NCBI RefSeq assembly: GCF_000003815.2 | Contig: NC_049979.1 | Coordinates: 13,920,850 to 13,984,849, forward strand | Direction of reading: 5' to 3' | DNA from: Branchiostoma floridae | Taxonomy: Eukaryota; Chordata; Leptocardii; Amphioxiformes; Branchiostomatidae | Length of the DNA stretch: 64,000 nt | Shown here: positions 1 through 12,070 of the stretch, one piece after another | Layout of the letters: the number at the start of each line of letters is the position of its first letter | Position numbering within the stretch: the first letter of the stretch is position 1 | The notes under the pieces: generated by a model | Database searches by the model: none | What the model was told of the DNA's origin: nothing | The model's input: the letters and a program-made list of their open reading frames with translations, nothing else | Translations under genes and position numbers: made by a program

Positions 1-3000
1 TGCCAAAATGAATCTAAAGTCAAAGATAGGCATGTGAAAGGACAGAAAGAAAAAAAAATCTATTATTGGTTGGGGGAGGTACCAGTACAGAAATTTCCAG
101 GTCCGGACATGAACCTGGACCTGATTGTCTGTGGAAACTTGAGAACTGGCAATACTCAAAACAATGGTAATTGGTCAATTTTGCTACAAAGGAATCTGTT
201 TGGTGGATTATTGGACTCCCACTGCATTTTAAAATCCCATCTCCATGTAATAAAGGCTAACTGTCTCTGTACCTTTGACTGTAGAAACTTGGTGCAATTG
301 ACTACACTCTACTTGACTTCGCTCTTGTTGTCTTCTTGGCCCCCCGGTTAGACCCCAAATGGCTGCCGACATAGTGTGTCCATTTTGTAATTGGCGAAAC
401 CTGTTCCTCTGTTTTTTTTCAGGTCTGTTTTTTTTCGGATTGGTCCAAGAAGAAAAATATTTTGCACCCATATGATGTACTGGTCCCTACACCTAACTGT
501 TGGTATACCATACTATGCGTGTTTAGTCCTATGTTCAACCTTCCTGGCCACTTTGATTTCATACTGAAGGCAACTTTTTTTTTGGCCAAACTTTTTTTTT
601 ATTCGCTCGCTCGCATCAGTTTTGGAGTTCCCGGAGGATGTCATCCATATAATCAAATCAACATGGCCTTAGATATTGCGTAATACAAAAAAATGTATGA
701 CTTAGAAGACGAAAAAATACACAAAAAGTAAGAAAACTCGTTTTTGTCTCTGAAATTCATTGAGTTTCGAATTCTACGAACCACGCAAGCGTGACGCAAG
801 AGCAGTGAGATACCACCTTTAACTGGTAAACCGCCTCATGGCGATACGCACTGATTACTAGATACATATCCGGCCAGATGTATTTGATCTACTCACAATG
901 AAATGAACCACTACTCTTTTCGATAAGTGTGCTGGGTTCTTCAACGTGCTCAAGGTGTGTCACTCCTCAAACATGGTCCTATCGGAGGGACTTCCCAGCG
1001 AGATACTCATTTACACCTTAGTTAAATGAGGAAATCGCTGTTAAAGACCTTCCCCAATGACACGACATTGAGACCTATCTGGGATTCCAGCTCGGTACCT
1101 GCAGAGTCAACAGACCATGCCACCGTATCACTGTGCTTTCTCCGGGCGGTGAGCCTCTCCCACCGGCCGCCAGCCTGGACCGATGTTTACTTGTGGCTGA
1201 TTGGATGATCCGTCAGTCGCGTGAAGCTGTTTGCTCAAAACCCCACTGTTTGTTGTCGGAAGACAAAAATTCATCAGCGGTACACAGGCGCTACTTTTGC
1301 AAACATACGGCCCGTCTCCTCGTAAATGGTTTGGAACTCAGGAACTCAGTAATATTCACATGTGGAATTTTTGCTATTTACACGAAAAATCACTGGCTGT
1401 GTGTGGGGGCGTGGCCTTGTGTGTGAGTGCGATAAGGGAGCGCTGTTGCCAACATAGTTGATTTCGATACAGTATATTGTTAGTGGAAAACAGGACCACC
1501 CGTATCAACGTTAACAAATACACATGTATTTCAGACAACTGGAGGGAATTTCCATCGGAATGGTAGACATGGTTTTCAATTGTCAATACCAAATAAACGT
1601 GTCTTCAACAAGACACAATGATGTAATTCTAGTATACACATCTAGCGCAACATCTCAAAAAACGTAACGCCCGAACATACCATAGTTGAACACGGGATGA
1701 TGACAATCTATATGTGAAGCCACTACATTCAGCTTGAAATGATTTGATGTGTCATACGCCAGCAGTATTTTAAGGCAACAAGAGTTACAGAACTCAGCTT
1801 GAATCTGAACCCCAACAGCGCATTTATGAATAGTGCACAGTGTCATGAATTCCACATACGTAATGTTACACCTGTACTGGTTCACGACGTTAACTAGTTA
1901 ATATATCATGTTCCATCCGGATCTAAAACAGGGTATATAAACAATAGAAGTTATCTTAGTACTGTCCATAAACCATAAGTTAATCCTATATATATATTTG
2001 TTGTCGTACAATCACATGTAACATGTCCTCGAAAAACTATGTAAATCAACTTATACACTTTTACTCACGAAACTTAATGATCGTGATGTCACACTGTTTT
2101 ACACGTCAGCATTCGGGAAAATTCTTTCATAGCATGCTATGCTATTATCCAATAAGACTGCTCAAAGATTTGTATGTACACAGCCATGTACTGTGAAGGA
2201 AAGTTAATGCCTTAAGTCACACCAGGCCATCAATACCAGGCTGATAGTTCTCGAACTAGAGATTCAGTAACCATTAGATTATCTTAACCTGACCTAAACT
2301 GTATGCAGATATCATAGAGCTATCAATATTCATAGCACCAGCTAGGTCATCCCAATGCTTCTTTCTGCAATCTTAAGCTATTATCTAACAATGTCTTTTA
2401 CAATTCGAAAACAGAAAGCTTCTTTCATTAAACCATTTAAAGAACAGGTTTAGGCTATAGAACACTCATAATCCACAGTAATCGATCCTGACGGTTGCAA
2501 AATGAGAGATGAACATCTGGGATAAAGAATGGTACAGATATCTCACTCTCGTTGCACGGTCTAGCTCATAGCCAAGTCCCTTCATCCGGCAATGTTGTCA
2601 GATCATCAGAAGCGACGGCCTACAACTGCCGACATCGAGAGTCGTCCAAGGACCGCTGGGTCTTCCCATCTCGGTGAGTCTGCACCGTCACTCTCAGCTT
2701 GCAGTCATATGCCTGAAAGTTGCATACAAGGACATAAAATGTTAAGCATTTCTAGCTTGTTGCGTCGTTGTCAGACAGCAATTATGCCCCTGTCACATTG
2801 TTGACGATCTTCGGCTGTACTTCTTGATCACTGGAAGGTCTGTCGATTTTAACATCTACAAAGAGTCACGCGTGTTTTTACCCTAAAAATGTACCCTGTC
2901 ACATAGACGAAGGCTCGCGCGATTGTCTAGGAATACACGATAATAAACCCATGACATGGCACCACCTCTTGCACGCAGGCGAGGTGAAACAAAACGTTCC

Positions 3001-3311
3001 TAGCAACAAGGCAACAGTTCAATCAATGTTGATCGGTTATGCGAATTCTTAACCAATTAATGGAGTGCACATGGCATGCAGAACAGAAATGATCGTAGAA
3101 GAAGTGTGATAAACCAGCCCTCATGCTACCCCAGGAGCCACATAGTCAAAGTTACACGCTAGATCAAAGAGTCATTTTGTCATGGCATATAACAGGACAC
3201 ACGTGTATACAATGACAATTTTTATCTCGATGCCTTTGTACAAGAGCAGAAGGCCGATAGACGTCGAAAACAGCTTGGTGACGATTCAGTCACATGTTTC
3301 CACAAACTTAA
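1..3311. other. No supportable gene
   Basis: Only short frames with no recognisable motifs on either strand. AT-rich, no repeats that I could identify. It follows the 3' end of the repeat-bearing cystatin gene and presumably contains its 3' UTR. Confidence 0.5.
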
Positions 3312-3524
3312 CTACCTTTGACACTCTTGAAAGAGGTCGAAGGAAATTAGGCATGGGCTTCGAGATAAAAGTTTACGGAAAGTTAAGTCAGACCATATGT
3401 CATTGTATGCCATGACGTATACTACGAAGCAAACAGAAACATCTGTAAATCCCCCTTTCTCTGCAGCTGTGGCAGATACTGTATATAGACTCATTTGACA
3501 TCGCAGGTCACCGAGGTCATGGTC
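3312..3524 (-). CDS. Exon 4: last segment of the C-terminal cystatin domain and stop
   Basis: Acceptor gaccgtgcag at 3525; 70 codons and TAG at 3312. It encodes [19 protein letters not shown] then DVSVC, matching the C-x(3)-hydrophobic-strand...C end of cystatins. Other cystatin exons here stop 11-15 residues after this cysteine, whereas this frame runs 37 more (to ...LFQECQR). Either a lineage-specific tail exists or the true message splices at the GTAGTA just after SVCF. No poly(A) signal was obvious close downstream. Confidence 0.6.
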   Translation of the reverse strand, partial: DHDLGDLRCQMSLYTVSATAAEKGGFTDVSVCFVVYVMAYNDIWSDLTFRKLLSRSPCLISFDLFQECQR

Positions 3525-6500
3525 CTGCACGGTCAGCGACTCCATGTCACTGGCTGTGATTTGTGGTAACGACAAACCTATAAATCTTTACTTTTCAAAC
3601 ATTAGGAAAGACATGCGTAATGCAATTCAAATTCAGTTTCTCTATCAGCAGGAGAAATGGATACTACCGTTCTGTGCTAAATCCAACAAACTGAATAACA
3701 AGCCATCTACCATACGGATGTGTGACAACGTCATAGGAAACGACGCATATGGTTACCTTTCCATCTACAGGTGGACATTTATCTGTCATTTCAGATGCAA
3801 ACGCTTTGTGGTCTCTGGGACAAGCTGTGGGAGATATCGTCAGGTGGAGGTCATACGTCGTCGTGCCCGGAACTGGTGTCTGTTAATAAGGCGGAGAAAA
3901 AAATCAGCAACACATTAATGCGAAAATTTGACGCATAATGGCTGACTGCAACACTGTGTTGTGTTACTGATGTATTTCAACTGAAGACGCATTCAACAAT
4001 GTCGTGTTTGAGTTTTCGACTATCGTCATAGACAGTTAAATTGTGACGGTGTTACTGAAAGAGGAATCCGTTGTCGCCAATATCACGATAGTCTGTCATA
4101 CGAAGCTGCTATACCTTATCCGGCTTTGTAATTTTACATTAACACTTTCATCACCTGAGTCTTGGAGTCCGTCAATTCACCCATGACGTAGATCTCATCG
4201 AAGCTGGTCATCTGGTTCATCCTGTCGACGGCGAAAGCAGCTGCGCCGTATTCATCCATGGGGTAGTCTTTGCTCGGTAGAGAGGGTTGGTCCCCGTAGC
4301 TGTAACTGTAGCTATAGCTGTAGCTTGACGACGATGCTTGCTTTCCTCCGTTGCCATAGGAATAGCTGTATGAGGAGTAGCTCTGTTTAGGTTGCTGAGT
4401 TCTTAGAGAACTCAAAAGGTATCCAGCGTTGAAGTTCTGTGGATGAACTATTTCCGGAGGTTGTGCTACTTGCTCAATGTAGCCAAAACTTGATTGACTT
4501 GGTCTGCCATTTTTCTGACTCGGACCGAAGACGGTCTGTTGAGAAGTCATTCTTCCGGACCCACTTGTCTTTACTTGGGACTGTCTGGTCTGCTCTGTGT
4601 ACCTGGAGCCGGATGGATAGACTACTGTACTCCCACCACTTGATGCTGGAAGAATCGGACCCATGAAGCCAGATGTATAGCCTCTAAACCCTCCATTTTG
4701 CCGGGCACCACCTGCCTTTTGATTACCTTGATTCATTGAACTGGAGCCTTGACGGAAACGTGAGTTCTTCCCCCCGCCTTGCATAGAACCAGACACTTGC
4801 CCACCGGCCTTCTGGTTTCCTTGCTGGAGTGAGCCGAATCCGCGACCAGCCCCACCGGCCTTCTGATTACCCTGTTGCAAAGAGCCGAATCCACCACCTG
4901 CTCCACCAGCTTTTTGATTTCTTTGCTGCAGGGAACCAAAATTTCGACCAGCTCCTCCTGCTTTCTGGTTTCCTTGCTGTAACGAACCAAAATCTTGTCC
5001 AGCCCCTCCTGATTTCTGATTACCCTGCTGCAGTGAGCCGAATCCGCGACCAGCCCCACCGGCCTTCTGATTTCCTTGTTGTAGAGAGCCAAAGCCTCGA
5101 TCAGCCCCTCCGGCTTTCTGGTTTCCTTGCTGTAGAGAACCAAAATCTTGCCCAGCCCCTCCAGCTTTCTGGTTTCCTTGTTGCAGAGAACCAAAATCTT
5201 GCCCAGCCCCTCCAGCTTTCTGGTTTCCTTGCTGCAGAGAACCAAAACCTTGTCGAGCCCCTCCAGCTTTCTGGTTTCCTTGTTGCAGAGAACCAANNNN
5301 NNNNNNNNNNNNNNNNNNNNNNNNNNNNNNNNNNNNNNNNNNNNNNNNNNNNNNNNNNNNNNNNNNNNNNNNNNNNNNNNNNNNNNNNNNNNNNNNGATA
5401 GCTCTCCTGCTTTCTGGTTTCCTTGCTGTAACGAACCAAAATCTTGTCCAGCCCCTCCTGATTTCTGATTACCCTGCTGCAGTGAGCCGAATCCGCGACC
5501 AGCCCCACCGGCCTTCTGATTTCCTTGTTGTAGAGAGCCAAAGCCTCGATCAGCCCCTCCGGCTTTCTGGTTTCCTTGCTGTAGAGAACCAAAATCTTGC
5601 CCAGCCCCTCCAGCTTTCTGGTTTCCTTGTTGCAGAGAACCAAAATCTTGCCCAGCCCCTCCAGCTTTCTGGTTTCCTTGCTGCAGAGAACCAAAACCTT
5701 GTCGAGCCCCTCCAGCTTTCTGGTTTCCTTGTTGCAGAGAACCAAAACCTTGTCCAGCCCCTCCGGCTTTCTGGTTTCCTTGATTCGAGCCCATGCCGGG
5801 ACCATATGGAAAGAAAGTAGACGTGTCAAGTCCTGATGCCGGAAGAATCTGTCTCCCACCAAACCCATTGTATCTTCCTGTGTCCTGAGGAGGCCCAACT
5901 ACACCGGCTTTCTGGTTCCCCTGGTTCCCTTGTTGGATTGAGCCAAAGCCAGGACCTCCAGCTTTCTGATTGCCTTGCTGCAGAGAACCAAACCCTGCTC
6001 CCCCTGCTTTCTGATTTCCTTGCTGCAGCCTACCAAAGTCTGATGGTCCGGTGACTTGGCTCGCCTTCTGGTTGCCCTGCTGTAGCGATCCGAATTGCTG
6101 GCCCGCTTTTTGGTTGCCCTGTTGCAACGATCCGAATTGCTGGCCTGCTTTTTGGTTGCCCTGTTGTAAGGAGCCAAATCTTCCTGCTCCGCCGGCTTTT
6201 TGGTTGCCCTGTTGCAACGATCCAAATTGCTGCCCCGCCTTTTGGTTGCCCTGTTGCAACGAGCCAAACCTCCCGCTTCCACCAGCTTTTTGGTTGCCCT
6301 GCTGCAACGATCCAAATTGCTGCCCCGCCTTTTGGTTGCCCTGTTGCAACGAGCCAAACCTCCCGCTTCCACCAGCTTTCTGATTTCCCTGCTGCAACGA
6401 GCCAAACCGTCGGCCACCTGCTTTCTGGTTGCCTTGTTGTAGTGACCCAAACTGCTGGCCCGCTTTCTGATTACCTTGCTGCAACGATCCGAATTGCTGA

Positions 6501-9500
6501 CCTGCTTTCTGGTTGCCCTGCTGCAAAGATCCAAATCTTCCGGCTCCACCAGCTTTTTGATTTCCTTGCTGTAGGGATCCAAATCCCTGCGTACCGCCTT
6601 GATTCTTACCAGAACCCATTCTGACTGTAAAGCCTGTAAGCCGACCTTGCCGTGGCGCCTCACCGCTAAGTCTGGACTGTTGCTTCGACTGAGATCTCCG
6701 AGTAGATGCTTGAGACGCCGATTTTTTTGAGCGAGATTGCAATGAAGCCTGTTGTGGTCCAGCAGGTCCCTTCATGTTTAGCGACTGTGCCGCCACCTGG
6801 ACCTGACAACTGCTCTCTGTCATGCGGTAACCTGACCGTTGCTTAACGACATGTACTTGACATTCTTCAACCTGAGCAAAATACAGGAGAGTTTTACATG
6901 ATGTCAGAAAAATTGCAATAATGTGTACTCGTTATATATATCATGTCACGGCATGTTTATCTAGATATGATATGCCATGCCATGTATAACGTTACATGTG
7001 ACAAAGTTTATTGACAGCTTTTTCCTAAAGTTGGAATCAACGGCTATGGTCAAAACCACTTGTACCATCTGATGAAATGTGTACATACAAGGATATGGAG
7101 ATACCAATGTCAATCAAAAATCCTTTGGTGCTACATTTAAGAGACTGTGACTTTTCTGTATATACATACGGAGTTTTTGTGATGGTTGATTCGATAATGT
7201 CCGCATGAATGCATGCACAAGATCTCAGAGTGTCATTGACACACACATATTTACACATGGAGGAGAATTAACGTTACTTCACATGCATTTTTCCAAGCTA
7301 CTCGAGGAATGTTTGCACGATTCCAGTAGGGTTATTTCGGGTCGTTCGAAAGATGTATCCCATCACTGCAAACATGGGCGTGCTATCGGTCGGTACTAAC
7401 GATGGGATGTAACATTCACGTTCAGTTGCTGTTATTTAGCAAAATGAATAAGGAAAAGTTGTGCCTTGTTGCATGTGGTTCGGTTAGGTGCATGCTATCC
7501 CAATGAAATACAATTTTCAAGCAAAAAGAAGGTTGAATTGGGACTTTTCATAAGAACCTTATCAAGATGACAAGATAGATGCTATCTTACCGTGCGTCGT
7601 TGGTCACGTGTTATCTCTATATCCAGCTGGTACAGACAGCCACCGCTACTGTATGACTGAAATGACAAGATATGCACCATCTCATGTCTGATCACTGCAA
7701 CAGTGCAACAGTGTTGCGGGAGGATCTAAGGTCTAAGTAAGGTCATATCTGATCGACTAGTGCATTCAAAACACACCATGGTATCTTTGGGGTTATGACA
7801 TATCAAACTGGTTTCTTTATTTTGACATATAAAACTGAAATTGGCCTTTCTAATTATGCACACAGACAGTACTTGTGCAAATTTATATTTACGATGTTCA
7901 CCTTTATAAAGAAATACAATAACATAGTTAATGGAAATATGAATACAACAGTGGTGAAGTATCATTTTATCTGTAATAACGAGAGAGAGTAAACCCGCAA
8001 TGTTTTCAAACGGTAGAGTTTGCATTCCTAAAAGGGGATATGGTGTGAGTGGCGAGATAGGGATTAAAATGCCTCAGATTCTGGGGTTCTGCCCTCGCTT
8101 CAGACGGGAAAATAATGCTAAGATAACAACAGAGTAATGAAAAGTCTCCACACTTAACACAAGTATCATTGTAACAATCATTAGGAACCACATTAGCATT
8201 GCTATCATTTGTCATTGGGTTTGGAGTGTTTTTAGGCTGGAAGGTCTCCGATATTTGTTCACAATGGAAGAATCAGAGATACGTTTACTGTTCCGACCTC
8301 TGTGGGTTTTCTCCATTTCACAGTTACCAATTTGTCTCAATTGGACTACATTATGTCTATCAGATTGCCTTTCGAATTGTGTCACAGTATGTCTCTTGAA
8401 CATCATTTTGCAGGAGCATTGTGTGGGCCACACGTACGTCTCCGTCTCCGGTGGGACATGTTCAGATTTACCCTTCTGCGCCTCGAATACCTGGGATTCT
8501 GCCGCGCCACTAGCCAGTCCCTTAGCACTAAATGCACCATCGGAGGCAAACACACTTCTCGCGAGGGAGAAAGTGACCCGTCACGTCTTAAAGACATTCC
8601 TATCCGAGTGGCATTGACCTTGTGCCAAAGATGGCGACCGGATTAGCCCAAAGAAGACCCAGTTCTACTACGTGTATGTGGAATTTTGTGCATAACGTAC
8701 ACTGTCTATCCTAAACTGTCAGTCTGGACAAGGTAAGAGTAATGACTGGCTTGATTAGAAAACTTACAACGGAGAAACGTCTGTCTTTACAAAAAAATTC
8801 ATTTTAGTCATGAAGCATCTACTAGCTAATACGCACCATTGCCCAGTCGTTTGTATTCGTTTTTACACTTATAATATGCCATTTTTTGCCATGACATTAT
8901 ATTTTCTTGCAGAACAATATTCAAAACAATAGATATAGAAGCTATTATAAGGTATACAGGAGATACGTTCTTTCGCGCCATCTAACTATAAGGTCCCATC
9001 TGGTCCTCACATTTAAGTGTCCTCCCGAGGTTTCGGCAAAGGACCCAACACCAAACTGGCAAATAGCTGCTACTGGACATTTGGGTTCAGTAGCGGCTGC
9101 CCCAGCCTCTACTGCTGACCCACTGGATAACCTTTGGCTACCCCTCCCCAGCTGACCCTCTTTCCTCTAAAAAGTTCTTCCTCTGTATAAGCAAATCAGA
9201 CATGTATGTAGAGAACGGGGTAAGGGCTGTCAAGTGCATCAGCGTGAACTGATTCATCTTCTGGAAAACCAAGAGACCACCAGCGCTTCAAGGGTCAATA
9301 CAGGGCCACGACAATATTCAACAAAGTTCCACAACACATTTGCTACAACGGTATGGATTTCACTCCGACCGACGGTGGAACTCGTTATGGTAGTTACAAA
9401 CCTAACAAAAAAACTGATTCAATTTTACATCTGAAATAAGTAAATATAACACAAAATGATACATCATCATTTCACTTAAATAAAAGCACTTCTATTAACG

Positions 9501-11063
9501 ACTGGAGTAAAAAAAAAAGGGTACGAAAATAGCTCGATCCATCAAAACACAGAACCAATATGTACTTTTAAAAGCAATAGTGCTCTCCAGAGACAAGTGT
9601 CATTTGCTTAAAGCCTACATTACTACGGATACAAATGTGAAAGTACAGAGTAATTGTACAAACTTTTCCAATGGTCTACGTTCCATTTGAAACAGCTGAA
9701 GGGTCTTCATCCAAGTAATCTATTAATTCTACTTAAAGCTGAATGAGTGACGCGAAATTAAAAGAAGCAAGAAAAACTCATCTTTGACTGAACGGATTCT
9801 ATTCATGAATTTCGTATATCAAAAGATGGACTTGTCCATAGAGTCGGTACCCTGTGTACGCCTGCTAGTGTCGTTATGTCTGAAGAGAAATAAGCACTTC
9901 CCTGCTGGATTTCCACCTATCAGGTCGATTACATTCTTATGTCACTTCGCGTTTCATGTTTTCAATCTGAATTTTTCTACTTGGAAATTGACCTTACTTT
10001 TCATAAGATACCAGACAGTATGAATTACAAGGCAGAACAGGCTGAAAGCAATGAAAGAAATAATGTTTTCTGTCTACTATTCCATATCCGTTGTCTTTGT
10101 CGGGCGTTGAGCAAACATCACCACCCTACTTTAGAACCATCACTCTTCCGTCGGATACGCCTGGACAAAGAAAGGCATAGCCACTCAGTTCCCCTCTTCA
10201 CCTTATGGTTATGGTCCATCAGTTAAAGCGGACGCAAAGATTGCCAGTCATCAAATTTCGGGCCACGTCTAGAAATTATGTGTGGCCTCAAATATGTTCT
10301 AATTTAGTTCAAAATCAAAACAGCAATTTAGTTCAAAATTAAAACAGCCATAACCAGTATACACATCTGCAATGCCCAGTTAAGTCCGGGATAGTTGGTG
10401 CCGTCTGTTAAGGATGAAACCGTGGGCAGGCGGACAAACACTGCCTTCTCCCTACTGGCGATATGTGGTGTTTGTTCAGTGCGGGAAATCACGACTTGAT
10501 CGTTAAGTTGCCAGACTCCCTCTCTGCTCCCCCTGTGAATGTGATTTTGCTCGACTTGATGTGAATGGAGAGTACGCTACCACAGTTCAGATATTGTTGA
10601 ACGCAGAGCTGAAAGTGAACGCGAGCTTTTCGCACCCCTGTGGCATACAGCAATATCACCCCACTGCACACTGGGGGCGGGGCCGCAGACCCGGCACCCA
10701 GACAGCGTCGGACGCGTCGAAAATGCAAAGTAATAATTTCGACTACTCTAAGCAAGCGGAGCTGCAATAACACTTTCGTTAAAGTGATGACTTTAAATGT
10801 TCTCCGGTATTTTCATAATCTTTAGTCGAAAAGTCTCTATCGTGAATGTGGTACAATGTATGATCGTTTCCTCTTACCTGTTGACTTGCGCTGGTAACAC
10901 GTAAAAGTTGCGCCCTGAGTTCCTGTGCCGCGAAGTACGCCAGTTGCTGCACGACGCCGTCGTCTGTCCGCAAAGTCACGGCCCCGGAGCGGTAGGCTCC
11001 GTGGGCAGAAGGAATCAGCAAAACCGAGAGCACCGCGGCCAGGATCCCGGCAGAGCCCACCAT
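3312..11063 (-). CDS. Secreted cystatin-family protein with a long Gln/Gly/Lys tandem-repeat insert (4 exons)
   Basis: Spliced model, 5' to 3': exon 1 11063-10878, exon 2 6871-4155, exon 3 3879-3757, exon 4 3524-3312. All junctions are GT/AG and phase 0. The start is the ATG at 11063, the first in a frame open upstream, followed by a signal peptide ([20 protein letters not shown]). Residues ~25-95 resemble the helix, loop and strand of a cystatin but hold only two cysteines. Then come about 26 tandem repeats built on [13 protein letters not shown], a Tyr/Ser-rich tract, and a complete C-terminal cystatin domain: helix FAVDRMNQ, loop KTQ-TPVPG (near the QxVxG inhibitory motif), and four cysteines in TAC, DKC, LRC and SVC contexts. 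Both flanking half-domains carry an intron exactly at the QxVxG loop, as in vertebrate type-2 cystatins and kininogens. Length is about 929 aa after removing a presumed assembly duplication in exon 2. The C-terminal end is less sure: after the last cysteine the frame runs 37 more residues. Cystatin membership is well supported. Protease inhibition and a matrix role are inference. Confidence 0.75.
3757..3879 (-). CDS. Exon 3: middle segment of the C-terminal cystatin domain
   Basis: Acceptor ttattaacag, donor AAG|GTAACC, 123 nt, 41 codons, phase 0 on both sides. This is the same length and phase as the middle cystatin exons at 24394-24516, 25342-25464 and 26386-26508. It encodes [20 protein letters not shown] and then DKCPPVDGK. 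The sequence supplies the V-x-G of the inhibitory loop, the YxLxL strand and the first disulfide pair. Too short to stand out as an open frame, it is identified by homology and splice phase. Confidence 0.75.
4155..6871 (-). CDS. Exon 2: tandem-repeat and Tyr/Ser-rich region fused to the start of a second cystatin domain
   Basis: The exon opens at a clear acceptor (tgtattttgctcag) with [11 protein letters not shown] and [10 protein letters not shown], the second cystatin-like segment, then a basic Ser/Gln/Arg linker. About 26 repeats follow, with consensus [13 protein letters not shown] plus a spacer of GQQ, AGR, AGQD or AGRG, so unit length alternates near 14 and 16-17 residues. A linker containing ILPASG occurs twice (around 5840 and 4640). 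The 3' part carries [11 protein letters not shown] tracts and ends with [13 protein letters not shown]...DSKTQ before a CAG|GTGATG donor. Positions 5297-5396 are N, and the blocks on either side are exact duplicates. As assembled the frame breaks at the gap. With one copy removed the exon is 2,268 nt, 756 codons, fully open. Confidence 0.7.
4955..5296 (-). repeat. Left copy of an exact ~342-bp duplication flanking the gap
   Basis: Base for base identical to 5404-5745 (offset 449) over the entire stretch I compared, including synonymous differences between successive repeat units. It ends precisely at the first N. The coding frame on this side differs by one from the frame right of the gap. 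Subtracting 449 reconciles them. Confidence 0.85.
5297..5396. other. Assembly gap, 100 N
   Basis: A run of exactly 100 N inside the tandem-repeat exon. That size is a conventional placeholder for a gap of unknown length. Flanking sequence is duplicated (see the repeat entries), so the gap may have negative true length, meaning overlapping contig ends. Confidence 0.98.
5404..5745 (-). repeat. Right copy of the ~342-bp duplication flanking the gap
   Basis: Identical partner of 4955-5296. It begins within eight bases of the gap end. Individual 14-17-residue repeat units elsewhere in the exon differ from each other at several codons, so 342 bp of perfect identity points to one genomic segment assembled twice. 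Confidence 0.85.
6872..10877 (-). other. First intron of the repeat-bearing cystatin gene
   Basis: 4,006 nt between CAG|GTAAGA and the tgtattttgctcag acceptor. Apart from the promoter-like motifs near 8.6 kb I see nothing convincing in it. Confidence 0.6.
8551..8680 (+). promoter_or_regulatory. Possible TATA-less promoter with CTCGCGAG and YY1-like motifs
   Basis: TTCTCGCGAGGGAG at 8556-8569 resembles the palindromic TCTCGCGAGA promoter element of vertebrates. AAAGATGGCGACC at 8628-8640 resembles a YY1 site that overlaps start codons. The ATG at 8631 begins [14 protein letters not shown], but I could not find a convincing second exon. It lies inside the first intron of the minus-strand repeat-cystatin gene. 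Confidence 0.25.
10878..11063 (-). CDS. Exon 1 of the repeat-bearing cystatin gene: signal peptide and cystatin helix
   Basis: 62 codons from ATG 11063 to a CAG|GTAAGA donor at 10878/10877. The first ~22 residues are a hydrophobic signal peptide ending SAHGA. The remainder contains [13 protein letters not shown] (helix-like) and [10 protein letters not shown], and the intron falls right after QQ, the position of the conserved cystatin C intron. No ATG precedes it in frame. The 4-kb intron that follows (10877-6872) holds no further convincing exon of this gene. Confidence 0.72.
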
Positions 11064-12070
11064 CTCGTCCTCTCCCTGCAGCGATCCGTGTAGAAATGGT
11101 GTCGGGCCGCGGGACTGTTTGTGCTCGTCGTGCCAGGCGAGTCCGGGGAATAGCTGGGTGGCGACGTCAGTCCTTAGCACGTGCCACGGCTTCTTACAAT
11201 TTGATCACAAGTGCCCCAGCGATTCTGCCAAAACACGCTCCCGGGCCGCCGGGAAAACACGCCTGCGCCGCGCTCCCAGACACCCGCTATCACAGGATCA
11301 TAGGAGCTCAGCACTGCTGCCAGCGTGAACTGAATATTAAGTACTGCGAAAAAAGTCCACTCAATAGTTATATCAGTCATGTGCCACATTCAGGGTAAAA
11401 TGGCAATCAAGGCCGGTTAATTTCTTATACCAGCTGTATTGGCAGACGCATGGGACGATATGGATGAAAAGCCAAGTAGTCAAAGTTGCTTTGACGGGAC
11501 AGTCACAGGTTATGATATCGATTTGTGCCAGTTCAAATCAAGAGATCTTGAAATTTGCTATCCACTTTACATTCATTAATTGTTAGAAACTTCTTTTATA
11601 TTTGACTTATATCTTCTTTTATATTTGCTTTCATTTGCCTTGTTGGCCAATCTGTTGAGATTATGATGACTGCCGCCAAGTCAAGTTTAAAGCAATATAA
11701 TACGATAAAGTAGCCCATCGCCCAATCGGTACATTTTCTTTATAAAAAATCGCCGACTGATCCAATAAAGAAATTATATTTTTGTCAATTGATCCTGTCA
11801 AAGAATAACTTAGCGTGATGAGAGCAGATACATTCTGTGCCGTGACCCAATGGTAATAAGGACCCTGGGTGGTTTCATGCTAAAAGGGGGTTATAAAAAG
11901 TCAACTGGGTACTGAGAAGTTTAAGGAAGTATTATGGAAGGGAGTGCGATAGAATAGATACTCTAATCTATTGATGTGTCTAGCAAAAGGAAATAAAACA
12001 CCGTGACTGAAACACTAGACACAGTCTTTAATGCGTCTAATTTCATCCCCTTTATAGTTTCCCACATGGA

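Noticed and set aside
4134..4154. Reading through exon 2 to a stop (QVMKVLM end)
   Set aside because: The CAG|GTGATG donor and the following 123-nt and 213-nt exons complete a canonical cystatin domain, so read-through is less likely, though an intron-retained isoform is possible.
5101..5898. Long alternative frames across the repeat exon on both strands
   Set aside because: They are shadow frames created by the tandem repeat ([12 protein letters not shown] and [13 protein letters not shown]), not independent genes.
8212..8553. Minus-strand frame with [19 protein letters not shown]
   Set aside because: No in-frame ATG, a stop just upstream, no recognised motif and no splice partners.
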